20,351 nt of DNA from positions 1-20,351 of the forward strand of contig DJTQ01000016.1 in NCBI GenBank assembly GCA_002439285.1. Reading direction: 5' to 3'. The notes under the pieces are model-generated. The model was given only the letters and a program-made list of their open reading frames with translations. It had not been told where the DNA came from and made no database searches. Source of the DNA: Paenibacillaceae bacterium UBA6304. GTDB taxonomy: Bacteria > Bacillota > Bacilli > Paenibacillales > Paenibacillaceae. Below, one piece after another: positions 6,078-14,042 of this stretch. The position numbers and the translations under genes were made by a program. Within the stretch, counting starts at the first letter, position 1. Every line of letters begins with the position of its first letter.

Positions 6078-7802
6078 ATGAGTCAATTGCAGGGAGAAAT
6101 TATTTCAGCGGGAGCCCCTTCTTCAAATCTAGGAAACTACGAAGAAGCGTATGCTAATTTTAACTGGGAGGACATAGAAAAGCAGTTTTCCTGGTACGAT
6201 ACCGGAAAAGTCAATATGGCCTATGAAGCGATCGACCGACATGTGGACGCGGGAAAAGGTGACCGGATCGCGCTACGGTTTAACGATCAGACTAGGGAGG
6301 AAACCTACACTTTTGAAGACTTGCAGGCAAAGTCCAATCAGTTTGCCAATGTGCTCCGGAACCAAGGGATATCTAAAGGGGATCGCGTATTTGTGTTTAT
6401 GCCGCGTACCCCGGAATTATACATTAGCATCCTAGGGATTTTAAAGGTTGGGGCTGTGGTCGGACCTTTGTTCGAAGCATTTATGGAGACTGCGGTCAAA
6501 GACCGGTTAGAAGATAGTGGCGCGGTTGCTCTTGTGACGACGACGTCTTTGCTGCCAAGGGTGAAGAGAGATGAGTTGCCGCTCCTGAGACATATTTTCC
6601 TCGTGGGAAAGGATATTGACCCTGAAGAAGGCATAGTGGACTATGTTAAGGAAATGGAGACTGCTTCGACGGAGGTTGAGATCGAATGGGTGAATAGGGA
6701 AGATGGCCTGATTCTCCACTACACCTCGGGGTCGACAGGAAAACCGAAGGGTGTTTATCATGTGCATAACGCGATGCTTCAGCATTATTATACAGGCAAG
6801 GTGGTACTTGATCTTCAGGAAGGCGACGTATACTGGTGTACGGCCGACCCCGGATGGGTTACCGGGACTTCTTACGGAATATTCGCTCCTTGGCTGCACG
6901 GCGTCACCAATGTAGTGCGGGGGGGACGATTCAGTCCTGGAGACTGGTATGAGACGATCCAGAAGAACAAGGTTACCGTATGGTACAGTGCTCCAACCGC
7001 CTTTCGGATGTTTATGGGGGCTGGGGAGGACATCGTGAAGCAGTACGATCTGTCCACGCTGAGACACATTCTCTCGGTCGGAGAACCGCTGAATCCGGAA
7101 GTTGTTCGTTGGGGCAATAAGGTTTATGGCCACCGGATTCACGATACGTGGTGGATGACCGAAACCGGGGGACAACTAATCTGCAATTATCCGTCTATGC
7201 CGATTAAACCGGGTTCGATGGGCAAACCGGTTCCCGGCATTCAGGCGGCGATTATCGATGATAACGGAAAAGAACTGCCGCCTAACCGGATGGGAAACCT
7301 AGCGGTACGCACGTCATGGCCGTCCATGATGCGCCTCATTTGGAACAACGCTCCCAAATATGAGGAGTACTTCCGCATCCCGGGCTGGTACATTTCCGGT
7401 GATACGGCTTATATGGATGAGGACGGCTATTTCTGGTTTCAGGGCCGGATCGATGACGTGATTAACTCCTCCGGCGAGCGGATTGGACCGTTCGAGGTAG
7501 AGAGCAAGCTGGTCGAGCATCCGGCGGTTGCCGAAGCGGGCGTCATCGGTAAACCTGATCCGACCCGCGGCGAGATCATCAAGGCGTTTGTTTCTTTAAG
7601 AGAAGGCTATGAGCCTTCCGAAGAACTGAAGGCGGAAATCGCTCGCTTCGTAAAAGAAGGGTTATCGGCGCATGCTGCTCCGAGAGAAATCGAGTTTAAA
7701 GATAAGCTGCCGAAGACGCGTTCCGGCAAAATTATGAGGCGTGTGTTAAAGGCTTGGGAGCTAAATCTACCGGCAGGCGACTTGTCAACGATCGAGGACT
7801 AG
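6078..7802 (+). CDS. acsA: Acetyl-CoA synthetase AcsA
   Basis: AMP-forming acetate-CoA ligase (ANL superfamily) that turns acetate into acetyl-CoA through an acetyl-adenylate. The protein is 574 residues, close to B. subtilis AcsA (572), and similar throughout. The ATP loop YTSGSTGKPKG lies near residue 218, WTWMTETG-type motif DTWWMTETGGQ near 360, and GWYISGDTAYMDEDGYFWFQGRIDD near 440. The C-terminal PKTRSGKIMRR has Lys-551, the residue regulated by AcuA and AcuC in B. subtilis. The start is ATG 6078, preceded by AAGGGAGGAT. An in-frame GTG at 5907 would add 57 residues without family match. It is divergent from acuA and followed by a terminator. Confidence 0.97.
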   Translation: MSQLQGEIISAGAPSSNLGNYEEAYANFNWEDIEKQFSWYDTGKVNMAYEAIDRHVDAGKGDRIALRFNDQTREETYTFEDLQAKSNQFANVLRNQGISKGDRVFVFMPRTPELYISILGILKVGAVVGPLFEAFMETAVKDRLEDSGAVALVTTTSLLPRVKRDELPLLRHIFLVGKDIDPEEGIVDYVKEMETASTEVEIEWVNREDGLILHYTSGSTGKPKGVYHVHNAMLQHYYTGKVVLDLQEGDVYWCTADPGWVTGTSYGIFAPWLHGVTNVVRGGRFSPGDWYETIQKNKVTVWYSAPTAFRMFMGAGEDIVKQYDLSTLRHILSVGEPLNPEVVRWGNKVYGHRIHDTWWMTETGGQLICNYPSMPIKPGSMGKPVPGIQAAIIDDNGKELPPNRMGNLAVRTSWPSMMRLIWNNAPKYEEYFRIPGWYISGDTAYMDEDGYFWFQGRIDDVINSSGERIGPFEVESKLVEHPAVAEAGVIGKPDPTRGEIIKAFVSLREGYEPSEELKAEIARFVKEGLSAHAAPREIEFKDKLPKTRSGKIMRRVLKAWELNLPAGDLSTIED

Positions 7803-7821
7803 GTAAATATAGGCCAATATA

Positions 7822-7867
7822 TTTAAAAGGGTTCCGGGGATAATTGCTATCCCGGAACCCTTTTAAA
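7822..7867. terminator. Bidirectional terminator between acsA and PBP
   Basis: AAAAGGGTTCCGGG pairs with CCCGGAACCCTTTT around a 13-14-base loop, extended by flanking TTT/AAA. It sits between two converging genes, so it can serve both acsA and the penicillin-binding protein gene. Confidence 0.9.
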
Positions 7868-7873
7868 TTATGT

Positions 7874-10800
7874 CTATTTGTCGTATTGAACGGGGGCGGA
7901 TGGCGTAGATTCTCCAAACGCGTTGACCGCCGTCACTTGAACCCAGCCTGCTGCATCGCTTTTGAAGGAAAACGATGTGCCTGAAGTGGAACCGAGTAAA
8001 GCGAAAGGTCCGTCCGCAGCCTCGGAATAATAGATATTATAGCTAGATATTTGTTCCGTGGAAGAAGCGGCTCCCCAATTGACGGATACATCACCGCCGC
8101 TTCTTTGAACGCCTAACTCGCCTGGAGTACTAGGCGGTACCGTCAGTCCGTCCTGATTCGAATTTCCGTCAAGCCCGGAGAGGTCTCCTCCCGCATCCGG
8201 GAAATCCGGAATCCAGCTGTCGGAGCTCATAATCGCGCTAGGCTCAGATTCTCTACCGGCAACGTCGACGGCGGTTACGTAATAAGAATGTGTAAATCCG
8301 CCGGCTTCGGAATCGGATATGGCGGTTGCTCCACCGGTAAGGGCGGCATGACCCGAATACTTGAACGTGCCGCCGTCCACGGAACGATAGAGGCGATATC
8401 CTACCACATCGTTTTCTCCGTTTTTGTTAAATGTGACCTTGGAGCTTCCGCCCTCTGATGTAAGCCTTACGTTAGAGGGCGCAGCAGGTGGTGCGCCGTC
8501 ATCAACGCGGGGATCCGGCTTCGTTGGAGCATCTTCGCCTGCATCTTTCGGCATGTAGAAACTCAGCGACTTATGTCCACCTTTCATTTTTGCAAAAGCA
8601 TTCTCAAGCTCATCGATCAAATCCTTGATCGGTTTATCACGCTTCATCACCACTTTTTCGAGCACCATATCGACAGGGGTAGCTTCCTGCGGAATGTAGT
8701 TAACTCCTTCATAAGTGATGTATTTCATTCGAACCAGAACATCGTCAGGTTCCTTAGGGACATATTTGGCGTTAAAAATGTCTGTAACCATTTTACCGGC
8801 CTGTTTGGTGAGCTCGGTGGGCAGCTTGCCGCTGAAGCCCGACACCGTCACGGATACAATACCGTCCGGTTTGGTGAACTTCGGCGTGACAAACAGATCC
8901 GGCTCGTTCTCGGCCACCTCATTCATGACCAGCGCCCAAATCGAGCGTGCCCGTGATTTACCTGCATCAGACAGCGTATTGACCGGTTCCTTGTAGCCGA
9001 TCCATACACCCAGGGTAACGTCGGGCGAATAGCCCATAAACCACACGTCGGCATAATTTTGTGTCGTCCCTGTTTTTCCGACAATCGGAATATCCCCATA
9101 TTTCTTAAAATCACTCTTGATCGATTTTCCTGTTCCATCCTTGATCACGGTCCGCAGCATGTCGGTCATGAGATAGGCCGTCTGCTCGGAGAAAACTCTC
9201 AGCGGCTCGGTCTCATGCTTAAAGACGATCTTTCCTTTGGAGTCCGTGATCTTGGCGATCATGTAGGCATCGTTGAATTCACCGCCGTTGGCAATCGCCG
9301 TATATGCATTGGTGAGTTCCTCGACGGTAACGCCGTATTTCAAGCCGCCGAGTACGCCGGTCTGCGCTCCATAATCCTGCTCATCAAGGGTCGTGATGCC
9401 AAGTTTCTTGGAGAAATCCCACGCTTTGTCGATTCCCACGGTTTGGTTAAACAGTTTCAGGGCCGGAACGTTGCGCGACTCGTTTAGCGCAGTGCGAGCG
9501 GTTACCAGGCCTTTGTAGCCGCCGCTGGAGTTGACCGGAATATGATATCCCTTCTGGTAATCCCGCAAAATAATCGGCGAATCGTCAATGATGCTCGCCG
9601 GTTGAATTAGACCGGCCTCCATCGCCGGCAAATAAGCGGCGATCGGCTTCATCGTCGATCCGGGTTGACGTATCATTTGTGTAGCGTAGTTCATTTGCTC
9701 CGTATAGAAATCCCGGCCTTCGATCATTCCAAGAATCGCTCCGGTATGATTGTCGATCATCATGCCGGCGACTTGTTCGAGCCCTTTGGTTTCGCTGTAT
9801 TTAGAGAAATTCTTCTCGTTCTCCGAAACCTTGTGCATGGAGTTGTAGACTTTCTTATCGATCGTTGTATAAACCCGGTATCCTCCGGTCAAGAGTTCTT
9901 GGCGTGCTTCTTCAAGGATTTGCGAGTTTTTGGAGACCTCTTCCTTAGTCATCTCCGGATTGTTCAGCATAGCGATCACGATCGCACTCTGCCGCTCCGT
10001 TTCCAGCATCAGGTAAGGGAACGTTTCATACGCTTTCTTTGTCTGCGGAGCGAGGGAAGACTTAACATCGAACGCCAGCGCTTCGTTATATTGCGCGTCC
10101 GTTATTTTATTCTCTTCCAGCATGCGTTGCAGCACGAGACGTTGGCGTTTGAGCGCACGGTCGAATGCTTCCTGGTTGAACTCTCCCTTACCGTTAAAAG
10201 CGGAATAAGAAGAAGGGAGCTGAGGCAAACCGGCGAGATAAGCCGCCTGTGCGGTGTTCAAATCTTTGAGATTAACAATATTGAAAATACCTTTGGCCGC
10301 TGCTTTGACCCCATACACCTGATAACCGTTGGAGCCGTTTCCAAACGGCACTTTGTTCAGATAAGCCGTTAAAATCTCGTCTTTGCTGAGAAAACGCTCC
10401 AATCGCAATGCAAGCAATATTTCTTTCACTTTCCGATTGTCCGTCCGGTCCAGATTCAGAAACACCCGCCGCGCTAATTGCTGGGTGAGCGTACTCCCGC
10501 CCGTCTGGATGTCTTCTTTTAGCAACTTCTGCTTTACGGCACGCATGGTCCCTTTAAAGTCGACACCCTTATGTTCTTCGAAATGATTGTCTTCAATAGC
10601 GATGACGGCATCGATCACGGAAGAAGGGATTTCTTCGTAACTGACGGGCCGCCGATCCTCTTCCGACCGCAGTTGTCCAATTGGCTGGCCATCCCGGAAG
10701 TAGGCGAATCCGGTCATTTCATTATGATTGATTTTCTGTTCAATATCGGTACGAGACCTCACGGGTTCGTCAATGACGATTGAGGAGACGTATCCGAATA

Positions 10801-10978
10801 CTGCCCCTCCGGCAAACAAGGCTGCGGCAAAACCGAGCACAACGAGCCAGCCCAGCGTAGTCCAGACCCAGCGGCCGCGTCTACGCTTGCGTACGGGCTT
10901 TTTGCTTCGGGATTCGCTTCGCGATTTTCTGGGGCTCCCTTTACTGGTGCCGGAGTTATTATCGTTATCATGAACCAT
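7874..10978 (-). CDS. Class A penicillin-binding protein with two FnIII domains
   Basis: Bifunctional peptidoglycan synthase that polymerises lipid II and cross-links peptides at the outer membrane face. The 1034 residues run: basic Ser/Arg/Lys-rich cytoplasmic tail (1-36), one membrane segment (about 37-68) and a GT51 glycosyltransferase with IAIEDNHF (catalytic Glu-129) and GGSTLTQQLARR (160-171). The transpeptidase follows, with Ser-441 in GSTMKP, S501-R-N503 and K635-T-G-T. Two fibronectin-III-like domains lie at about 829-920 and 943-1034. B. subtilis PBP1 (PonA, 914 residues) has a similar C-terminal FnIII, but the exact orthologue here is uncertain. AAAGGAGG lies 7 bases before the ATG. 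It is a single leftward gene, divergent from the tyrS T-box leader. Confidence 0.93.
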   Translation of the reverse strand: MVHDNDNNSGTSKGSPRKSRSESRSKKPVRKRRRGRWVWTTLGWLVVLGFAAALFAGGAVFGYVSSIVIDEPVRSRTDIEQKINHNEMTGFAYFRDGQPIGQLRSEEDRRPVSYEEIPSSVIDAVIAIEDNHFEEHKGVDFKGTMRAVKQKLLKEDIQTGGSTLTQQLARRVFLNLDRTDNRKVKEILLALRLERFLSKDEILTAYLNKVPFGNGSNGYQVYGVKAAAKGIFNIVNLKDLNTAQAAYLAGLPQLPSSYSAFNGKGEFNQEAFDRALKRQRLVLQRMLEENKITDAQYNEALAFDVKSSLAPQTKKAYETFPYLMLETERQSAIVIAMLNNPEMTKEEVSKNSQILEEARQELLTGGYRVYTTIDKKVYNSMHKVSENEKNFSKYSETKGLEQVAGMMIDNHTGAILGMIEGRDFYTEQMNYATQMIRQPGSTMKPIAAYLPAMEAGLIQPASIIDDSPIILRDYQKGYHIPVNSSGGYKGLVTARTALNESRNVPALKLFNQTVGIDKAWDFSKKLGITTLDEQDYGAQTGVLGGLKYGVTVEELTNAYTAIANGGEFNDAYMIAKITDSKGKIVFKHETEPLRVFSEQTAYLMTDMLRTVIKDGTGKSIKSDFKKYGDIPIVGKTGTTQNYADVWFMGYSPDVTLGVWIGYKEPVNTLSDAGKSRARSIWALVMNEVAENEPDLFVTPKFTKPDGIVSVTVSGFSGKLPTELTKQAGKMVTDIFNAKYVPKEPDDVLVRMKYITYEGVNYIPQEATPVDMVLEKVVMKRDKPIKDLIDELENAFAKMKGGHKSLSFYMPKDAGEDAPTKPDPRVDDGAPPAAPSNVRLTSEGGSSKVTFNKNGENDVVGYRLYRSVDGGTFKYSGHAALTGGATAISDSEAGGFTHSYYVTAVDVAGRESEPSAIMSSDSWIPDFPDAGGDLSGLDGNSNQDGLTVPPSTPGELGVQRSGGDVSVNWGAASSTEQISSYNIYYSEAADGPFALLGSTSGTSFSFKSDAAGWVQVTAVNAFGESTPSAPVQYDK

Positions 10979-11004
10979 GAATGCTCCTCCTTTATAACAG
11001 CAAC

Positions 11005-11013
11005 ATTATAGCA
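11005..11013 (-). promoter_or_regulatory. Candidate extended -10 promoter of the PBP gene
   Basis: On the minus strand TGCTATAAT (an extended -10 with perfect TATAAT at plus 11005-11010) lies about 26 bases upstream of the start codon. No good -35 is visible. The resulting leader would be only about 20 nt. Confidence 0.45.
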
Positions 11014-11086
11014 TAAAAAAGGTCGTTTGGTCGCTATTTCTGCCTCTTTGGACAGGATCCGCCGCCCTTATTGCAGGAGTTGATGT

Positions 11087-11116
11087 TTGACTTGGGAAAA
11101 GCTTATATGATATAAA
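11087..11116 (+). promoter_or_regulatory. Candidate promoter of the tyrS T-box leader
   Basis: TTGACT at 11087-11092, 18-base spacer and TATAAA at 11111-11116, preceded by TGA (extended -10). Initiation near 11122 would place the T-box stem I at the transcript start. Confidence 0.65.
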
Positions 11117-11129
11117 TTAGCTAATTGCA

Positions 11130-11429
11130 TATCGTTAAAGGCTTGGAAAGACACAGTAGAAGGCGGAATCCCGTCGCTCAGAGAATCGGTGGTTGCTGCG
11201 AACCGAATGGGCGGATCCCTTTTGAATTACCGTCTGGAGCCGTCCGGGGGAACGTAATTGTGAATGTAGATGCCAGTAGTCCGGTACCGGGAAGACCGTT
11301 ATGGAAATGAGGTGAAAACCGTCTGTTCGACTATATTTCGCTTATGCGGAATGGAGTAGGCAACGGTTTTAATTAGGGTGGTAACGCGAGCAGCTCCTTC
11401 TCGTCCCTTGGGATGAAAAGGAGCTTTTT
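11130..11429 (+). promoter_or_regulatory. Tyrosine T-box riboswitch leader
   Basis: Tyrosine-tRNA-sensing transcription attenuator. Stem I closes with GGCTT (11140-11144) pairing with GAGCC (11237-11241). It holds an AGAGA motif (CAGAGAATCGG, about 11180), the distal GGTTGCTGCGAACC arm, and the specifier-loop codon TAC at 11228-11230 (tyrosine). The T-box proper AGGGTGGTAACGCG is at 11375-11388. Its TGGT is complementary to ACCA, fitting a tRNA with discriminator A, as in tRNA-Tyr. The canonical ACCGCG reads AACGCG here. The terminator is AGCTCCTT (11392-11399) with AAGGAGCT (11418-11425) and a T-run. Uncharged tRNA-Tyr should favour antitermination and tyrS expression. Confidence 0.93.
11392..11429 (+). 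terminator. T-box regulated terminator of tyrS
   Basis: AGCTCCTT pairs with AAGGAGCT, with an inner CGTCCC/GGATG helix, then TTTTT. This is the default-off state of the tyrS leader. Confidence 0.85.
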
Positions 11430-11464
11430 GTCGTTTTCGGATAATATTTGATTATGGAGGATGA

Positions 11465-12724
11465 ATGCAGATGAAATGGGATGAATTGACCCTTGCCCAG
11501 CGGGAGGAAGTAGAACACCAACTGAAGGTGATTTCCCGCGGTGTCGTTGAAATTGTACCGGAGGATGAACTGAAACAGAAAATAATGAAATCGGTGGTAA
11601 CCGGAACGCCGCTGAATGTGAAGCTAGGGCTGGATCCATCGGCTCCCGACATTCATGTAGGGCATACCGTAGTTTTGCAAAAGCTTCGTCAGTTCCAGCA
11701 GTTCGGACATCAGATCCAACTCATTATCGGGGATTTTACCGGGCGAATCGGCGATCCGACAGGTAAATCGGAAACCCGCAAACAGTTGTCCGAGGAAGAT
11801 GTGCAGCGGAATGCGGAAACGTACCGCCAGCAAATTTTCAAAATTTTGGATCCGGAAAAAACGAAGGTTCACTTCAACTCCGAATGGCTTGCTCCGATGA
11901 CGTTTGAAGAAGTCGTTAAGCTGGCGGCGAAGGTTACGGTTGCTCGGATGCTGGAAAGAGATGACTTTACCAAGCGTTACCAAAACGGGCTGCCGATCAG
12001 CATTCATGAGTTTTTCTACCCGCTGATGCAGGGGATGGATTCGGTGGCGCTGCATACCGACATCGAGCTTGGAGGTACGGACCAGAAATTTAATCTGCTG
12101 ATGGGCAGAACGCTGCAGAAGGAATACGGTCTGGAGCCTCAAGTCGCCATCATGACCCCTCTGATTGAAGGCCTCGACGGGGCGCAGAAAATGAGCAAAA
12201 GCCTCGGAAACTACATCGGCATCGACGAGGAACCGAACGAGATTTACGGCAAATCAATGTCCGTGCCGGACGAGCTTATGCTGAAATATTACGAGTTGGC
12301 GACCGACCTGACGAATGAAGAACTCGAGGTGCTATCGGAAGCGGTCAAGACCGGAGCGATGCATCCGCGCGACGCCAAAATGCAACTGGCCTATACCTTT
12401 GTCCGGATGTACCATGGTTTGGACGCAGCCGAAGCCGCGCAGGAACATTTTATTACCGTGTTCCAGCAGCGTGCGCTTCCTGAGGACATCGAAGAGATGA
12501 CGGTGCCGGCGGAGGAGCTGGAGGACGGTAAAATCCGTCTGGTCAAGCTGCTGGTGCTGCTCGGTTTCGCGGCTTCCAATGGCGAAGCCAAACGGAGCAT
12601 TCAGCAGGGTGCCGTTAAGCTGAACGAAGAGAAGCTGAGCGATGCGGGCGCGGAGATCGAGCTGAGCGATGGCGATGTCATCCAGGTCGGCAAACGTAAA
12701 TTTGCGAAGCTATTGGTGAAATAA
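11465..12724 (+). CDS. tyrS: Tyrosyl-tRNA synthetase, TyrZ-like
   Basis: Class Ic synthetase that charges tRNA-Tyr. The 419-residue sequence has the HIGH-type motif HVGH (64-67), the IIGDFTGRIGDPTGKSETRKQ stretch, and KMSKS (242-246), with an S4-like RNA-binding domain in about the last 65 residues (LVLLGFAASNGEAKRSIQQGAV). The opening KRGVVEIVPE-type segment, seen as SRGVVEIVPEDELKQK, and the GDFTG stretch resemble the TyrZ-type branch more than B. subtilis TyrS. GGAGG lies 4 bases before ATG 11465 and 10 before ATG 11471, so either may be used; 11471 gives a 417-residue protein. It is controlled by the T-box leader and followed by a strong terminator. Confidence 0.95.
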   Translation: MQMKWDELTLAQREEVEHQLKVISRGVVEIVPEDELKQKIMKSVVTGTPLNVKLGLDPSAPDIHVGHTVVLQKLRQFQQFGHQIQLIIGDFTGRIGDPTGKSETRKQLSEEDVQRNAETYRQQIFKILDPEKTKVHFNSEWLAPMTFEEVVKLAAKVTVARMLERDDFTKRYQNGLPISIHEFFYPLMQGMDSVALHTDIELGGTDQKFNLLMGRTLQKEYGLEPQVAIMTPLIEGLDGAQKMSKSLGNYIGIDEEPNEIYGKSMSVPDELMLKYYELATDLTNEELEVLSEAVKTGAMHPRDAKMQLAYTFVRMYHGLDAAEAAQEHFITVFQQRALPEDIEEMTVPAEELEDGKIRLVKLLVLLGFAASNGEAKRSIQQGAVKLNEEKLSDAGAEIELSDGDVIQVGKRKFAKLLVK

Positions 12725-12728
12725 GAAG

Positions 12729-12764
12729 AAAGGGACCCGTTTAAACGGGTCCCTTTTCTTCTGT
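12729..12764 (+). terminator. Intrinsic terminator after tyrS
   Basis: AAGGGACCCGT pairs with ACGGGTCCCTT around TTAA (a nearly perfect palindrome), followed by TTTTCTTCTG. Confidence 0.85.
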
Positions 12765-12793
12765 TTTAGAACGAATGAATTCTGCGAGATTTG

Positions 12794-12820
12794 AAATAGC
12801 TGGAAACATCCAGTTATTTT
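12794..12820. repeat. Dispersed intergenic hairpin repeat, copy 4
   Basis: AAATAGCTGG (12794-12803) pairs with CCAGTTATTT (12810-12819) over a 6-base loop, with one G-T pair. It is related to the elements at 53-131. Confidence 0.65.
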
Positions 12821-12842
12821 TTCGTCTGAAGGCTGGACGGTG

Positions 12843-12870
12843 AAAATACCTGGAGGAAATCCAGTTAATT
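12843..12870. repeat. Dispersed intergenic hairpin repeat, copy 5
   Basis: AAATACCTGG and CCAGTTAATT flank a 7-base loop (AGGAAAT) and lie 50 bases beyond copy 4, in the tyrS/rpsD gap. CTGGAGG and CCAG match the theme of the other copies. Confidence 0.65.
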
Positions 12871-12932
12871 GTTTGCGCTTCGTGCCGGGTACCGTAAAAT
12901 CGTAAAATCAGGCTTATTGCAGCTAGTGAAAC

Positions 12933-12971
12933 AAAAAAAACGGCCAGTCTCCGAAGAGATTGGCCGTTTTT
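12933..12971. terminator. rpsD terminator
   Basis: CGGCCAGTCT and AGATTGGCCG pair with one G-T around a CCGAAG loop. On the minus strand an 8-T run follows (plus-strand A-run at 12933-12940), giving a strong leftward terminator. It starts 8 bases beyond the rpsD stop. T residues also follow on the plus strand. Confidence 0.88.
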
Positions 12972-12978
12972 GTAATTC

Positions 12979-13578
12979 TTAACGGTTGTAGAATTCGACG
13001 ATTTGTTTTTCGTCGATGTCTTGGGACAGCTCAGAACGCTCAGGCAAACGGATGTATTTGCCTTCAACAGCGCTGTCGTTGAATTCCAGGTAAGCTGGAA
13101 GATGCGAACGGTTTTCCAATGCTTCTTTAACAGAAGAAAGGCCACGGCTTCTTTCACGAAGACCGATAACGTCGCCAAGGCTTACACGGTAAGAAGCGAT
13201 ATCCACTTTCTTGCCGTTTACGGTGATGTGACCGTGGGAAACCAATTGACGGGCACCAGCGCGGGAATTTGCGAAACCAAGACGGTATACCAGGTTGTCC
13301 AGGCGGCTTTCAAGCAACGCCATGAAGTTTTCACCAGCGATACCTGGCATTTTTTGTGCTTTAACAAACAAAGTGCGGAATTGCTTCTCGCCCAAACCGT
13401 ACATGTGGCGCAATTTTTGTTTTTCCAAAAGTTGCATGCCGTAGTTCGATACTTTTCTCCGTTGGTTAGCACCATGTTGTCCCGGAGGGAAAGGGCGTTT
13501 CAAATCTTTGCCTGTACCGCTCAAAGAAATGCCGAGACGGCGGCTGAGTTTAAATTTAGGACCAGTGTAACGTGCCAT
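12979..13578 (-). CDS. rpsD: 30S ribosomal protein S4
   Basis: Primary 16S rRNA-binding protein of the small subunit that nucleates 30S assembly. The 199 residues match the usual Bacillus length (200). It begins [16 protein letters not shown] and includes [25 protein letters not shown] and the S4 RNA-binding domain (about 92-155). Only the zinc-ligand-free, C-minus form is seen. AAAAGGAG lies 12 bases before the ATG. It is monocistronic and leftward, with a leader of about 195 nt. In B. subtilis S4 represses its own mRNA through such a leader, so the same control is inferred. Confidence 0.97.
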   Translation of the reverse strand: MARYTGPKFKLSRRLGISLSGTGKDLKRPFPPGQHGANQRRKVSNYGMQLLEKQKLRHMYGLGEKQFRTLFVKAQKMPGIAGENFMALLESRLDNLVYRLGFANSRAGARQLVSHGHITVNGKKVDIASYRVSLGDVIGLRERSRGLSSVKEALENRSHLPAYLEFNDSAVEGKYIRLPERSELSQDIDEKQIVEFYNR

Positions 13579-13775
13579 TGTATAGGTAGACTCCTTTTAA
13601 TGTGAATTTTCGTGTAGGGTTCTACTTGCGCGGGTTTTGTTTAGGCGGGCGGAGGATAGTAGAATCCGCTCTCTAACAGGAAAGTTCAGCCGCTGTCCTG
13701 TCAGCAACAAAAACCGAGAGGGTGCTCGCATGCGTTACGCCCTAATTAAGATCCTATCCAGATCTTTATCCAACA
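13579..13775 (-). promoter_or_regulatory. Structured rpsD leader, possible S4 autoregulatory site
   Basis: The leader runs from the expected start near 13775 to the rpsD ATG. Helices visible include ACAGGA/TCCTGT (13676-13681 with 13696-13701) and TTCTACT/AGTAGAA (13620-13626 with 13658-13664), the latter enclosing about 30 nt. S4 leaders in Bacillales regulate translation through an S4-binding fold. I see the folding potential but cannot confirm the exact pseudoknot. Confidence 0.5.
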
Positions 13776-13781
13776 ATAAAT

Positions 13782-13809
13782 ATTATATGAATTAGGGCCA
13801 TAAAGTCAA
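13782..13809 (-). promoter_or_regulatory. Candidate promoter of rpsD
   Basis: On the minus strand TTGACT (plus 13804-13809), 16-base spacer, then TATAAT (plus 13782-13787). Both boxes are close to sigma-A consensus, as expected for a ribosomal gene. Confidence 0.65.
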
Positions 13810-14042
13810 GCGGAGGATTTTGTTTTAATATGAGGGATTGTGTCGATAGGGCTTTCGTCCTAAATTTTTTGGGTAAAATGAAGGAATTTTAATGCAAAAC
13901 CCTCTGGATGATAGTAAAATAACATATAAACAAGGAACGGATTAGACTTACTGAAATATAATCGTAACTTAAGGCAGAGTCGAACGGCTTCGTTTACATT
14001 ATATCGCTGTGGGCTGGACGCAGTGAAAAAGGAGCTTTTTTC
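13810..14042. other. Intergenic stretch before dgcP, mostly featureless
   Basis: Nothing coding is supported here. A TATAAT at 13957-13962 has no good -35. GAAAAAGGAGCTTTTTTC at 14025-14042 contains the dgcP ribosome site in a weak 6-bp A/T hairpin just before the ATG. Confidence 0.5.

Noticed and set aside
8573..10973. Several rightward frames inside the penicillin-binding protein gene
   Set aside because: They are antisense shadows with no start signals; the leftward frame has all the expected motifs.
11125..11310. Short open frame in the tyrS leader
   Set aside because: It lies inside the T-box stem I and has no ribosome site or codon signal.
14025..14042. GAAAAAGGAGCTTTTTTC before dgcP read as a terminator
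   Set aside because: The stem is only 6 A/T-rich pairs and holds the ribosome site, so it is more likely just a Shine-Dalgarno region. It resembles the T-box terminator by chance.
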